Positions 46,323 through 56,304 of a DNA stretch of 64,000 nt are shown here, piece after piece (position 1 is the first letter of the stretch; every line of letters starts with the position of its first letter). Source of the stretch: Cryobacterium sp. SO1 (GTDB lineage Bacteria; Actinomycetota; Actinomycetes; Actinomycetales; Microbacteriaceae); contig NZ_CP067394.1 of assembly GCF_004210215.2 (NCBI RefSeq), positions 2,604,001-2,668,000 on the forward strand. The letters are read 5' to 3'. The position numbers and the translations under genes were made by a program. The notes beneath the pieces were generated by a model. It did no database searches, was not told the DNA's origin, and was given only the letters and a program-made list of their open reading frames with translations.

Positions 46323-48653
46323 ATGCTCACGTCACGCCGTTCTAGCGCGCACGGGCCGAATCATCGAGCCCGTCGGGGTGGTCGGCGAGCCCTGGTGACA
46401 CGGTTGGTCACGCTGGGCATCCTCGTCGCGGCCCTGATCGTCGGCCCGCTCGCCGGCACCACGACACCCGCCACCGCGGAATCCATTGAGTCCGCAGCGA
46501 CCGTCGGTACCGCCGAACCGACGCCGGAGCCCTCGGAGACCGCCGCACCCTCCCCGGCACCCAAATCGTTCGCGCCGACACAGGAACCGTCCGCGCAACC
46601 GTCGGCGCAACCGTCGGCGCAGCCCTCAGAATCGCCGTCGCCGACTCCGTCCGCCGCCCCAGCCCCGGCGCCGACCATCGACAGCCCCAGCGCCAACGCC
46701 TTCATCGGCGGCAGCATCACCGTCGCCGGAACCCGGGACCCCGCTCAGGAGATCCAGCTGCTCTCCCCCACCGGCGGCGATCCTCTGTGCATCGTGGAAC
46801 CGGACGGCTCGGCCACCTGGGAGTGCTCGCGGGTACGTCTGCCCAGCGGGCCCAGTGTCAGCCTCAAGGCCGTGGTGACCAGGGACGCCGGCCTCGCCGC
46901 CGCGCTTAAAGTGCGGGTGCTCCAGGCCCCCACCGTCACGGGCGGTTCGACCGGTCAGCCCACCACGAACGGCATCGTACGCGGCACCGGGTACCCCGGC
47001 GCCACCGTGACCGCAACCCTGACCGGCGGAGCGCGCTGCTCATTCACCGCCGACGCATCCGGAGCGTGGGCCTGCCTGTTGCAGGGCACGCTGACCAGCG
47101 GGTCGGAGCAGGTCACCGCCTTGCAGCAGACCTCGTTCAGCGCCCCGGAGTCGTCTCCGGCGAGCGATCCGGTCTCGCTGACCATCGACGTCGACGCCCC
47201 GGCCGCCCCCGCCGTGGTGAACCCCGGTGCCGGCGCCACGCTCACCGCCGCCGCCGGGCCGTACGACGGGCAGGGCGAGAACGGGGCCACGGTCACGGTG
47301 TTCGCCGGCGCGTACTCGGTGTGCAGTGCCGTGGTCTTCGGCGGTAGCTGGTCGTGCACCGGGTCCGGCATCGCCGACGGTACCTACGATCTGCGCGCGG
47401 TACAGCAGGATGCCGCCGGCAACGTGAGCCCCGGCAGCCCCGCAATCAAGGTCACCTACGCCGCCGCACCGGCGGCGCCCGCGCCGGCACCCAGCCCCAC
47501 TTCCACTTCCACCCCCACCCCCACCCCCACGGCCGCCCCACCCGTCGTGCCGGCGCCGACGGCCACGCCGCAACCCACCCCCTCGGCTACACCGGGCAGC
47601 TCGAGTCCCACCCCGGTGCCGGCGGTGCCCGGAGGCGGGGACGACCAGGCCGGCGCCGTTCCGCCGGCGCTCACCGTGCCCGGCGGCTGGAACGACCCCA
47701 CCCAGTTCAGCACAGCGGTGATCCCGCCCTGGACGGTGGCGCAGTTCCCCTGGCTGCAGGCGGCGATGCTGACCCTGGGCGCGCTGCTGCTGCTTGTGGT
47801 GCCCGCCCGGCTTCTGGCCGGCACGATCAGCCGGGCGCGGGGCGGCCGGGCGCTTCTGGCCGGCCATCGGTTCTCCGGCCGCAACCGGGCCAGGGAGGAA
47901 TTCGAGGTCGCCCCGACGGTGCGGGTCAACCGCTGGGTCGCCTACGGCGGTGCCGTCCTGACCGCCGCGGTCTTCGTGCTGCTGTCCGGACCGGTGTCTG
48001 GAACGCTGTCCTACGTCAGGCTCCTGCTCGCGGTGACGCTCGCCCTGCTCGTGGTGAACGCCGTGGCCGGCCTCGTGCCGCAGTGGTGGGGGTCGCGGGT
48101 ACTGCAGGTGGACGTGTCGATGACCATCCTGCCGCGCTACCTCGCGGTCATCGCCGTCACCGCACTCGCATCCCGCGTGTTCGAGCTGCAGCCGGCCCTG
48201 CTTTTCGGCCTGCTGGGCAGCGTCGTCGTGACCGCGGGGCCCGTCGCGGCCCAGCGCGGTCAGCTGGCCGCCATCCGCGCCGGCAGCCTGCTCGGCCTGG
48301 GGCTGGCGGCCCTGGTGATCGTCGGCACCCTCCCGGTCGCCAGCAGCTTCCTCAGCGCCCTGGCCGCCGAGGTCGCCAACACCGTGGTGCTGGCGTCGAT
48401 CGGATCCGCCGTGCTGGTCCTCGTGCCCATCGGCAACACCAGCGGGCGCAGCATCCTGGCCTGGTCGCCGCCGATCTGGGCGGCCCTGACCGTGCCGGCC
48501 TTTCTCACCCTGTTCGCGCTGCTCTCGCCGATGCTGCCGCAGTGGACGGGCAGCGGCACCGCGAGCCTGCTCTGGCTGGTCGCCGCCGGCTTCGCCGTGC
48601 TGAGCGTGGCCGCCTGGGCCTGGCAGCGCTTCGTGCAACCGGCGCTCGACTGA
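46323..48653 (+). CDS. Secreted Ig-like repeat protein with polytopic C-terminal membrane domain
   Basis: 776 aa from ATG 46323. A basic start and hydrophobic core (about 26-45) form a signal segment. A Pro/Ser/Ala-rich region follows with repeated AQPS units. Residues ~115-395 hold about three bacterial Ig-like modules of the GNGATVTV type (IDSPSANAFIGGSITVAGT, GYPGATVTATLTGG, ENGATVTVFAG), each with a Cys pair. A Pro/Thr-rich linker (about 400-455) leads to a first helix near 480-500, a cytoplasmic loop, and about seven more helices (545-770). The combination of an external adhesion-like stalk with a polytopic membrane part is unusual. Function unknown. Confidence 0.7.
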   Translation: MLTSRRSSAHGPNHRARRGGRRALVTRLVTLGILVAALIVGPLAGTTTPATAESIESAATVGTAEPTPEPSETAAPSPAPKSFAPTQEPSAQPSAQPSAQPSESPSPTPSAAPAPAPTIDSPSANAFIGGSITVAGTRDPAQEIQLLSPTGGDPLCIVEPDGSATWECSRVRLPSGPSVSLKAVVTRDAGLAAALKVRVLQAPTVTGGSTGQPTTNGIVRGTGYPGATVTATLTGGARCSFTADASGAWACLLQGTLTSGSEQVTALQQTSFSAPESSPASDPVSLTIDVDAPAAPAVVNPGAGATLTAAAGPYDGQGENGATVTVFAGAYSVCSAVVFGGSWSCTGSGIADGTYDLRAVQQDAAGNVSPGSPAIKVTYAAAPAAPAPAPSPTSTSTPTPTPTAAPPVVPAPTATPQPTPSATPGSSSPTPVPAVPGGGDDQAGAVPPALTVPGGWNDPTQFSTAVIPPWTVAQFPWLQAAMLTLGALLLLVVPARLLAGTISRARGGRALLAGHRFSGRNRAREEFEVAPTVRVNRWVAYGGAVLTAAVFVLLSGPVSGTLSYVRLLLAVTLALLVVNAVAGLVPQWWGSRVLQVDVSMTILPRYLAVIAVTALASRVFELQPALLFGLLGSVVVTAGPVAAQRGQLAAIRAGSLLGLGLAALVIVGTLPVASSFLSALAAEVANTVVLASIGSAVLVLVPIGNTSGRSILAWSPPIWAALTVPAFLTLFALLSPMLPQWTGSGTASLLWLVAAGFAVLSVAAWAWQRFVQPALD

Positions 48654-48665
48654 GCGCTCTGTCGG

Positions 48666-48739
48666 TGCCCCCGCTGGGATTCGAACCCAGACTGTGACGA
48701 TTTTAAGTCGCCTGCCTCTGCCGGTTGGGCTACGGGGGC
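48666..48739 (-). tRNA. tRNA with UAA anticodon (nominally tRNA-Leu), class I shape
   Basis: 74 bases with full cloverleaf on the minus strand: acceptor stem 5' GCCCCCG (48739-48733) with CGGGGGC (48673-48667), discriminator A (48666), anticodon stem GGCGA/TCGTC around loop CTTAAAA, T arm CTGGG-TTCGAAT-CCCAG. The anticodon in positions 34-36 is TAA, which reads the Leu codon UUA. The variable region is only ACAGT, whereas leucine tRNAs normally have a long variable arm. CCA is not encoded. It stands alone between the Ig-like gene and ndh. Confidence 0.88.
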
Positions 48740-48803
48740 ACGCCCGGCTTGGCCGGGAAGCACGAGCGGATGCCGCACCCGCGTGCGGCATCCCCTCGTG
48801 ACT

Positions 48804-50258
48804 CTACGGTGCTGAGACGGTCTCTGTGCCGGCTTCGGCCGCGGCGACCTCGGCAACGGGCTTCTTCACCGGGGGCTTGCGCGGTGCGCGCGGGGCCCTG
48901 ACGGCGGCGGCCGGGGCCGCGGCGGGCGCGGCTGCCGGCGGCTTGGGGCGGGACGCGAACTCTTCGAACACGGCGCGCGGAGTCTGCACGGCCTCGAGCG
49001 ACACGATGTCGCGACCGAGGAACAGGTTCAGCACCCAGCCGCCGACGACGCGGATCTTGCGCTCCCAGCTCGGCATCGCCAGGCCGTGGTAGCCACGGTG
49101 GGCGACCCAGGCCGGGAAACCCGTGAGGGCGAAGTTGCCGGACTGGAATGCGCCGACGCCGACACCGAGACCGGCGACCGCTCCGAGGTTCTTGTGGTTG
49201 TACTCCACGGTGCCTTCACCGCGGATGACCGCGACGATGTTCTTGGCCATGAGCTTGCCCTGACGAACGGCGTGCTGGGCGTTGGGCACGCAGAAGCCGC
49301 CGACGCCGCCGCCGGAGAGGTCGGGAACCGCGGTGATGTCACCGGCGGCCCAGGCGTCGACGACGATCTCGTCCTCGGTTCCCACGCGCAGGTCTGGGCG
49401 CACGCGCAAGCGGCCGCGTTCCTCGACCGGCAGGTCGGTGTTGCGCACGATACCCGGGTTCGCCATGACGCCGGCGGTCCACACGATCAGGTCGGTCTCG
49501 AAGGTCTCACCGGTGGAGAGTTCGATCTTGCCGTCGACGGCGGAGGTGAGCTGGGTGTTCAGGTGCACCTCTGCGCCACGCGCGGCGAGGTTCTTGATCA
49601 CCCAGAGAGCCGTCGACTCGGACACCTCGGGCATGATGCGGCCCATCGCCTCGATGAGGTGGAAGTGGGTGTCCTCGAAGGCGATCTGCGGGTACCTGGT
49701 CAAGAGCGAGCTGGCGAAGGAACGCAGCTCGGCGAAGACCTCGATACCGGCGAAGCCGCCGCCGATGACCACGAAGGTCAGCAGGCGGTCGCGTTCGGGC
49801 CCGGCGGGCAGCTGAGCGGCCTTGTCGAAGTTGGTGAGGACCTTGTCGCGGATCGCGACGGCTTCCTCGATGGTCTTCAGTCCGATGGCCTGGTCGGCGA
49901 CCCCGGGGATCGGGAAGGTGCGCGACACGGCACCGGCGGTGACCACGACGATGTCGTAGTCGAACACCCACGGCTCGCCGACGGGCGGCGTGATGGTGGC
50001 CTTCTTTTCCGCGTGGTTCACGTTGGTGACCTTGGCGGTGAGCACGTTGGTCTTCGTGAGGTGGCGACGGTGCGCCACAACGGAGTGACGCGGGTCGATG
50101 GAACCGGCGGCGACTTCGGGAAGGAACGGCTGGTAGGTCATGTACGGCAGCGGATCGACCATGGTGACCTCGGCCTCGCCGGGTCGCAACCACTTCTCAA
50201 GCTTCCAGGCGGTATAGAAACCCGCGTAGCCGCCACCGACGATGAGAATTTTGGGCAC
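48804..50258 (-). CDS. ndh: Type II NADH dehydrogenase
   Basis: 484 aa. Single-subunit, non-proton-pumping NADH:quinone oxidoreductase. FAD site ILIVGGGYAGFYTAWKLE (about 4-21), second Rossmann motif FVVIGGGFAGIEVFAEL (about 165-181), AAGDITAVPDLSGG, FAD/NADH dinucleotide folds and the membrane-binding C-terminal half with WERKIRVVGGWVLNLFLGRDIV. The last 50 residues are an Ala/Pro/Lys-rich tail (rich in AAAPAAAPAAA and PRAPRKPPVKK), not needed for the fold. Upstream is a 39-base gap to the S8 protease gene. Confidence 0.94.
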   Translation of the reverse strand: MPKILIVGGGYAGFYTAWKLEKWLRPGEAEVTMVDPLPYMTYQPFLPEVAAGSIDPRHSVVAHRRHLTKTNVLTAKVTNVNHAEKKATITPPVGEPWVFDYDIVVVTAGAVSRTFPIPGVADQAIGLKTIEEAVAIRDKVLTNFDKAAQLPAGPERDRLLTFVVIGGGFAGIEVFAELRSFASSLLTRYPQIAFEDTHFHLIEAMGRIMPEVSESTALWVIKNLAARGAEVHLNTQLTSAVDGKIELSTGETFETDLIVWTAGVMANPGIVRNTDLPVEERGRLRVRPDLRVGTEDEIVVDAWAAGDITAVPDLSGGGVGGFCVPNAQHAVRQGKLMAKNIVAVIRGEGTVEYNHKNLGAVAGLGVGVGAFQSGNFALTGFPAWVAHRGYHGLAMPSWERKIRVVGGWVLNLFLGRDIVSLEAVQTPRAVFEEFASRPKPPAAAPAAAPAAAVRAPRAPRKPPVKKPVAEVAAAEAGTETVSAP

Positions 50259-50297
50259 GATTAGAAGGCCTCCTACAAGGATTGGATACGCGAGATT

Positions 50298-51575
50298 TTA
50301 GAGCTTGGAACGAATTCGCTTGAAATGCCGCGTGGCCCCAATGCCGAACAGCGTTACTAGGATACCAAACCCGACCAGCAGGGCGAGCGGCACGCTCACA
50401 TAGGTCAGCGTGAGCGGGGTCGGCAGCCAGCCGGCGGCGGCGTTCTGCTGCGGCAGGGGCGGGTCGGCGTCCGGAACGGTCGGGGCCGCGGTGCTCGGCG
50501 TGGTGGGCGTCAGCGGTGCCGTATCGGCCCGGCGGTGCAGCGTGATCCACTCCTGCAGCAGCTCGGTGGGCGTGGCGGAGGCCGACTTGGGCACGTACGC
50601 CGAGACCGCGGCGGCGGCATCGATCAGGCCGTTGCCGTAGATCGGGCTCGGTACGGTGTGCCCGTTGGGGTTCGCGGTCTCGATCACCCGGTTGATCACC
50701 TCCGCGGCATCCAGCTTCGGGTACGCGGAGCGCACCAGGGCGACCAGCCCCGACACGATCGGCGCGGCAGCGCTCGTGCCGTACCACTCCATGTAGCCGC
50801 CGCCTGGCGCGACGCCGACGAGTTTCTCGCTGGGCGCTGCCACGGCAATCGTGATGCCCTGGGAGGAGGCGTCGAAGCTGGCTTCCTTGGACTGGTCGAC
50901 GCCGGCCACGGTGAGCACGCCCGGAATGGTGGCCGGCGCGCCCACCTCGGTGGTTCCGCTGCCCCGGTTGCCGGCCGCCGCGACGACGACGACGTCGTGC
51001 TCGAACGCATACAGGAACGCGTCATCCCAGCTGGTGGGCCAGTCCAGGGTGTTGCGGGTGAGGGACATATTGATCACGTCGGCGCCGTTGTCGACGGCCC
51101 AGCGGATGCCTGCGGCGATCTGGTCGTCGTTGCTCAGGGCCGCGTCACTGGTGCCGAACGCCACGGAGACCGCGAGGATCGACGCCTCGGGCGCCACGCC
51201 GATCAGGCCGCCTCCGGTGGGCGTGCCGCGGCCGGCCAGCAGCGAGGCCACCAGGGTGCCGTGTTCGTTGTCGTCGCCGACGGGGGTCTGCCCATTGGAC
51301 GATCCGACACCGGAGACGTCCGTGCCTCCGACGACGGCTCCGTTGAGTTCGGCGATGCTGCCATCGACACCGGTGTCGATGACGGCAACCGTCACACCTT
51401 TTCCCTTGGTGGTGTTCCAGGCCTGGCTGAAGCCGTAGTCGTTCAGCCAATACTCGAGGTCGCGCACCTGGTCGGCCCGGGCGACGGGGGCGTCACCGAC
51501 GACGCCGACGACGGCGACGGCTGCCGCGAGGGTGATCGCGATGCCGGTGAGGATGCGGCGCCAGGCGCCCGTCAC
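50298..51575 (-). CDS. Mycosin-like S8 serine protease, membrane anchored
   Basis: 425 aa from GTG 51575, which overlaps the DUF501 stop (GTGA) and gives a clean signal peptide (MTGAWRRILTGIAITLAAAV). The subtilisin triad is complete: Asp in VAVIDTGVDGS (about 66), His in DNEHGTLVASLLAG (about 104), Ser in YGTSAAAPIVSGLVALVR (about 267), and the oxyanion Asn in VVAAAGNRGSG. A Pro/Thr-rich linker leads to a single C-terminal helix (about 388-410) and a basic tail, as in type VII secretion mycosins. No other ESX genes are in the window, so it may act independently. Confidence 0.9.
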   Translation of the reverse strand: MTGAWRRILTGIAITLAAAVAVVGVVGDAPVARADQVRDLEYWLNDYGFSQAWNTTKGKGVTVAVIDTGVDGSIAELNGAVVGGTDVSGVGSSNGQTPVGDDNEHGTLVASLLAGRGTPTGGGLIGVAPEASILAVSVAFGTSDAALSNDDQIAAGIRWAVDNGADVINMSLTRNTLDWPTSWDDAFLYAFEHDVVVVAAAGNRGSGTTEVGAPATIPGVLTVAGVDQSKEASFDASSQGITIAVAAPSEKLVGVAPGGGYMEWYGTSAAAPIVSGLVALVRSAYPKLDAAEVINRVIETANPNGHTVPSPIYGNGLIDAAAAVSAYVPKSASATPTELLQEWITLHRRADTAPLTPTTPSTAAPTVPDADPPLPQQNAAAGWLPTPLTLTYVSVPLALLVGFGILVTLFGIGATRHFKRIRSKL

Positions 51576-52108
51576 GCGTGTGCCGGCGGGCCCGAAGGCG
51601 GAGCGTAGTCCAGGCATTCGCACACTTGGGGTGACCAGGCTGCTCGCCGCAGGGCGAGGTCGCCGATCGGGTTGACGCCGGGTCCGGCCGCCAGGGCGTG
51701 GGCGGCCAGGGCGTGCAGGCACTTCACCCGCACCGGCATGCCACCGGAGGAGACGCCGGCGAGTTCCGGGACCACGCCGATTATCTCGCGGTCGGCGAGG
51801 AAGCTTTCGTGCGCGGACCTGTAGTGCGCGCGCAGGTCCTCGTCGTCGGCGAGCATCTGGTTGTATTCGTTCATCACCTGGGTGGCCTCCAGGAACGACA
51901 ACGCGGCCGTCGCGGCGGGGTGGGACAGGTAGTACAGGGTGGGGAACGGGGTGCCGTCTTCCAGCCGCGGGGCCGTGGCCACCACCGTGGGGGCGCCGCA
52001 GGCACACCGTGCGGCGATGCCGATCACGTTGCGGGCGGGTCGGCCGAGTTGGGCGGACACGGTGGCGATGTCGGCCTCTGAGGCGGGGTCGAAGGGCGGT
52101 CGGGTCAT
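51572..52108 (-). CDS. DUF501 domain protein
   Basis: 178 aa. Starts MTRPPFDPASEADIATVSAQLGR-like (quoted part: MTRPPFDPASEADI), has the conserved cysteines in AARCACGAPTVVATAPRL and CLHALAAHALAAG, and FPTLYYLSHPAATAALSFLE. This arrangement matches DUF501, a widespread actinobacterial protein found right after ftsB. It overlaps ftsB by four bases and the S8 protease by four bases. Function unknown; the Cys pattern hints at metal binding. Confidence 0.9.
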   Translation of the reverse strand: MTRPPFDPASEADIATVSAQLGRPARNVIGIAARCACGAPTVVATAPRLEDGTPFPTLYYLSHPAATAALSFLEATQVMNEYNQMLADDEDLRAHYRSAHESFLADREIIGVVPELAGVSSGGMPVRVKCLHALAAHALAAGPGVNPIGDLALRRAAWSPQVCECLDYAPPSGPPAHA

Positions 52109-52650
52109 TGTGCTGCCTCCTGTGGTGCCAATCCGGCGGTCATCACCGATCGAAAGACCGAATCGACCCAGTCGACCTCGGTGTCCTGGATGGCGGTGCT
52201 GATCGGCGCGCTGTCGGCGGCGCCGTCGACACCGGCTCCGGTGTCGTTGATGACCAGGAAGCTGATGTCGCCCGGCAGCACGTAGGAGAGCCGGTCGCGC
52301 GCCTGGGTGGTCACGAAGGTGCGGTCGTTCCAGCGCTCACGCTCCGCCTTGAGGTCGTCGACAGAGTCCTGCTGCGCCGCGACGGTATTGCTGAGTTCGT
52401 CGATCTGCTGGCGCTGTTCGGCGAAGGTGCGAACGCTGGGCGCGAGGACGATGACCGCGAGCACCAGGATGCCCATCATCACGAACGAGAAACCGCTCAG
52501 CCGCAGGCCCCGCAGCCAGCCGCGCACCGCGGAGTCATCGGCGAGTGTGACGGTTCTCTTCTCCGTCGGGCGCGGCGTCGGCCGGGACGTCGGGCGCGGC
52601 GTCGGCCGGGACGTCGGCCGGCGCGGTGTGGGTGGCCGGGGCGGGGTCAT
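52105..52650 (-). CDS. Septum formation initiator (FtsB/DivIC family)
   Basis: 181 aa from ATG 52650. FtsB-type protein: a basic, Pro-rich N-terminus with a tandem RPTSRPTP unit (about 10-33), one membrane helix (about 60-82), a coiled coil (EQRQQIDELSNTVAAQQDSV) and the end motif RDRLSYVLPGDISFLVIND. FtsB links FtsL and FtsQ in the divisome. It follows eno as in other actinobacteria and overlaps DUF501 by four bases. The RPT repeat is DNA-level tandem duplication. Confidence 0.88.
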   Translation of the reverse strand: MTPPRPPTPRRPTSRPTPRPTSRPTPRPTEKRTVTLADDSAVRGWLRGLRLSGFSFVMMGILVLAVIVLAPSVRTFAEQRQQIDELSNTVAAQQDSVDDLKAERERWNDRTFVTTQARDRLSYVLPGDISFLVINDTGAGVDGAADSAPISTAIQDTEVDWVDSVFRSVMTAGLAPQEAAQ

Positions 52651-52849
52651 GCCTGAACCGGTGAAGGTCACGGTGGCTCCCGTCCGGTGCTCGGTATGGC
52701 TGCTCGATGTGTGACTGCTGGCCGGGGCACACGAAGTCGCCCCGGCTCTAGACTGCCAGATCTTTCGGCCCGAACGGTTCGCCACGGGACGGACAATCGG
52801 AATCCTGAGCAAACCCGCAGCCAAGCCGTCACGACGGCCCACACAAAGA

Positions 52850-52885
52850 GCTCCCCGCCCCGGACGGTGTCCGAAGGCGGGGAGC
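52850..52885 (-). terminator. Stem-loop terminator after eno
   Basis: Ten-bp exact stem (gctccccgcc at 52850-52859 with its complement 52876-52885) and a 16-base loop, 23 bases after the eno stop on the minus strand, followed on that strand by TCTTTGTGT. A short T-rich stretch makes a rho-independent terminator plausible, though the T-run is weak. The ftsB gene lies just downstream, so some readthrough is likely. Confidence 0.65.
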
Positions 52886-52907
52886 CCGTGTGTCTTCTCT
52901 GAGGCGA

Positions 52908-54347
<1,440 letters not shown>

Positions 54348-55601
54348 TCAGCCGCCCAACGGTTTGAAAACGAGCTCGGCCGGGTCGGCGGAGTTCTGGG
54401 TCACGAAGGCGAACCTGCCGTAGCCGGCCTGGCCGGCTCGCTCGAGCAGCGCCTTGAGGTTCTTCGTGCGCTTCTCCAGGCGCACGCGCAGACCGTCGGC
54501 GACCAGGGCGGACTTGAGGGCGACGAGGGCGGCCGGGTCGGCATCCTTCTCGTGCACCAGCAGCACCGCCCGGTCGGTGTCTCCGGCGGAGCCGGCAAGA
54601 AGGTCGACGATGCGTTCGAAGCCGATCGAGAAGCCGCAGGCGGGCACGTCGGTGCCGAGGAACCGGCCGATCATGCCGTCGTACCGACCGCCGCCGCCGA
54701 GCGAGTAGCCCAGGTCGGGGTGCTTGATCTCGAAGATGGTGCCGGTGTAGTAGCCCATCCCCCTCACCAGGGTGGGGTCGAACTCCAGCGACGCGCCGGG
54801 CAGTGCGGCGCGCAGGGCGGTGAGGTCGGCGTAGGCCGCGGCGTCGAGCCAGGCCGGCGCGGCCGCGGGGTCCGGCCAGCCCGCGTCGGCGAAGCCCGCC
54901 AGGGTGTCGGCCAGGCCGGCGGTGGTGATGCCGAGCTGCGCGAGTTCGGCGACCACGCCGTCCACACCGATCTTGTCGAGCTTGTCGAGGGTGATCAGGG
55001 CCCGTTCGGTGAGTTTCTCGGCCACGCCCCAGGCGGCGAGCATGGTGCTCAGGATGCGCCGGTCGTTGATCCGGATCGAGCAGCCGGACAGCCCCAGGTT
55101 GTCCAGGGCCGCGACGGTGGCGGTGATCAGCTCGATCTCGGCGAGCGGACCGGCTTCGCCGATGATGTCGATGTCGCACTGCACGAACTGGCGGTAGCGC
55201 CCCTTCTGCGGGCGTTCGGCGCGCCAGACCGGGGCGATCTGGATGGAACGGAACACGGTGGGCAGTTCGGCATGGTGGCTGGCGTAGAACCGGGCCAGCG
55301 GCACCGTGAGGTCGAAGCGGAGACCCAGGTCGGTCAGCGAGAGCAGCTCGTCGGCCTCGGCGGCTGCCACCAGGTCGGCGGGACCGATGCCGCGCTTGAG
55401 CACGGCGAAGCCGAGCTTCTCGTTGTCACCGCCGAGACCGGAGTGCAATTTGGCGGTGTCCTCCATCACCGGGGTCTCGATCTCGTCGAAGCCGTGTGCG
55501 GCGAAGCTGGAGCGGATGACGCCCAGCGCCCGTTCACGGGTGGCCTTGTCGGCCGGGAGGAAGTCGCGCATGCCGCGAGGAGGGGTCACTGCTGTTGCCA
55601 T
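54348..55601 (-). CDS. hisS: Histidine--tRNA ligase
   Basis: 417 aa class II aminoacyl-tRNA synthetase. Motif 1 region with PVMEDTAKL, motif 2 RPQKGRYRQFVQCDIDIIG (ATP site), histidine A motif LVRGMGYYTGTIFEI, motif 3 GFSIGFERIVDLL, then the anticodon-binding domain (about 325-417). Ferritin and mazG lie upstream on the same strand. The 159-bp region before eno holds no gene. Confidence 0.97.
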   Translation of the reverse strand: MATAVTPPRGMRDFLPADKATRERALGVIRSSFAAHGFDEIETPVMEDTAKLHSGLGGDNEKLGFAVLKRGIGPADLVAAAEADELLSLTDLGLRFDLTVPLARFYASHHAELPTVFRSIQIAPVWRAERPQKGRYRQFVQCDIDIIGEAGPLAEIELITATVAALDNLGLSGCSIRINDRRILSTMLAAWGVAEKLTERALITLDKLDKIGVDGVVAELAQLGITTAGLADTLAGFADAGWPDPAAAPAWLDAAAYADLTALRAALPGASLEFDPTLVRGMGYYTGTIFEIKHPDLGYSLGGGGRYDGMIGRFLGTDVPACGFSIGFERIVDLLAGSAGDTDRAVLLVHEKDADPAALVALKSALVADGLRVRLEKRTKNLKALLERAGQAGYGRFAFVTQNSADPAELVFKPLGG

Positions 55602-55658
55602 GCCCCAATTCTGTCAGGTCCCCCGTCGCGTCCCCGCCCGGCCCGGTTCCCCGCCTTT

Positions 55659-55730
55659 CTGTTCCCGCTCGCGGACAAATGGTCCCGGTGTGCCGGGTGC
55701 ACGTGTCCGCACGGGTGACAGTTGGCTCAG
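55659..55730. repeat. Imperfect palindromic intergenic element, copy 2
   Basis: Left arm 55659-55681 (ctgttcccgctcgcggacaa...) and right arm 55700-55721 pair imperfectly, with loop ggtcccggtgtgccggg. The arms share ctgttccc and gcggacaa with copy 1 (38286-38356), and both are followed by cagttggctcag (here 55719-55730). The loop reads as the near reverse complement of the copy 1 loop. It is in the 137-bp gap between the ferritin stop and the hisS start. Confidence 0.7.
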
Positions 55731-55738
55731 GAGAGGAG

Positions 55739-56272
55739 CTACAGGGCTCCGCCCGCCGCGCCCGGGGCGTCGGTGTCGCCGCCGGCGTCGCCGACCGCCT
55801 CACGGGCGATGAAGTTCTCGATGTCGAAGAGGTTGTCCTTGGCGCGCCGGGCGATGGTCAGCAGTGTCGACATTGAGGCGACCTCCTCGACCTGCTCCTT
55901 GAGGAACCAGAGCATGGCCTGCTCGCCGAGCGCGTCGCCATCCTCTCGGGCAGCACGGAACAGCGCCTCGATCTGGCCGGTGACCTGCTGCTCCTGAGCG
56001 AGGGCCAGCGCGATGGGTTCGACGATGTTCGCGAAGCCGTTGACCACCGCGGGAATGCCGGGGATCACGACCTCCAGGCCACGGTCCAGGCGGTACTGCA
56101 CGAGCATCATGGCGTGGTTGCGCTCTTCGACCGACTGGCGGTAGAAATGCGCGGCGAGTTGGGGCAGGTCCTGGCTGTCGAACCAGGTGGCGATGGCGAT
56201 GTACTGCTGGGACGCGGCGAATTCATTGCCGATCTGCTGGGTGAGAAGGGCGTTGAAGGATGTCTCGGTCAT
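55739..56272 (-). CDS. Ferritin
   Basis: 177 aa. Four-helix ferritin-like protein with the ferroxidase residues spaced as in bacterial ferritins: NEFAASQQYIAIATWFD (Glu in helix A), FYRQSVEERNHAMMLVQY (Glu-x-x-His in helix B), then AREDGDALGEQAMLWFLKEQVEEV. Starts ATG 56272. Stores iron as a mineral core and limits oxidative damage. The last 20 residues are Gly/Ala/Asp-rich and unstructured. Confidence 0.93.
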   Translation of the reverse strand: MTETSFNALLTQQIGNEFAASQQYIAIATWFDSQDLPQLAAHFYRQSVEERNHAMMLVQYRLDRGLEVVIPGIPAVVNGFANIVEPIALALAQEQQVTGQIEALFRAAREDGDALGEQAMLWFLKEQVEEVASMSTLLTIARRAKDNLFDIENFIAREAVGDAGGDTDAPGAAGGAL

Positions 56273-56304
56273 GATTCGACGTTACCGGGCTACGCTCTGC
56301 CCCG

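Noticed and set aside
51618..52007. Extended N-terminus for the S8 protease upstream of 51575
   Set aside because: It is the DUF501 gene in another frame; GTG 51575 gives a proper signal peptide and a 4-base overlap.
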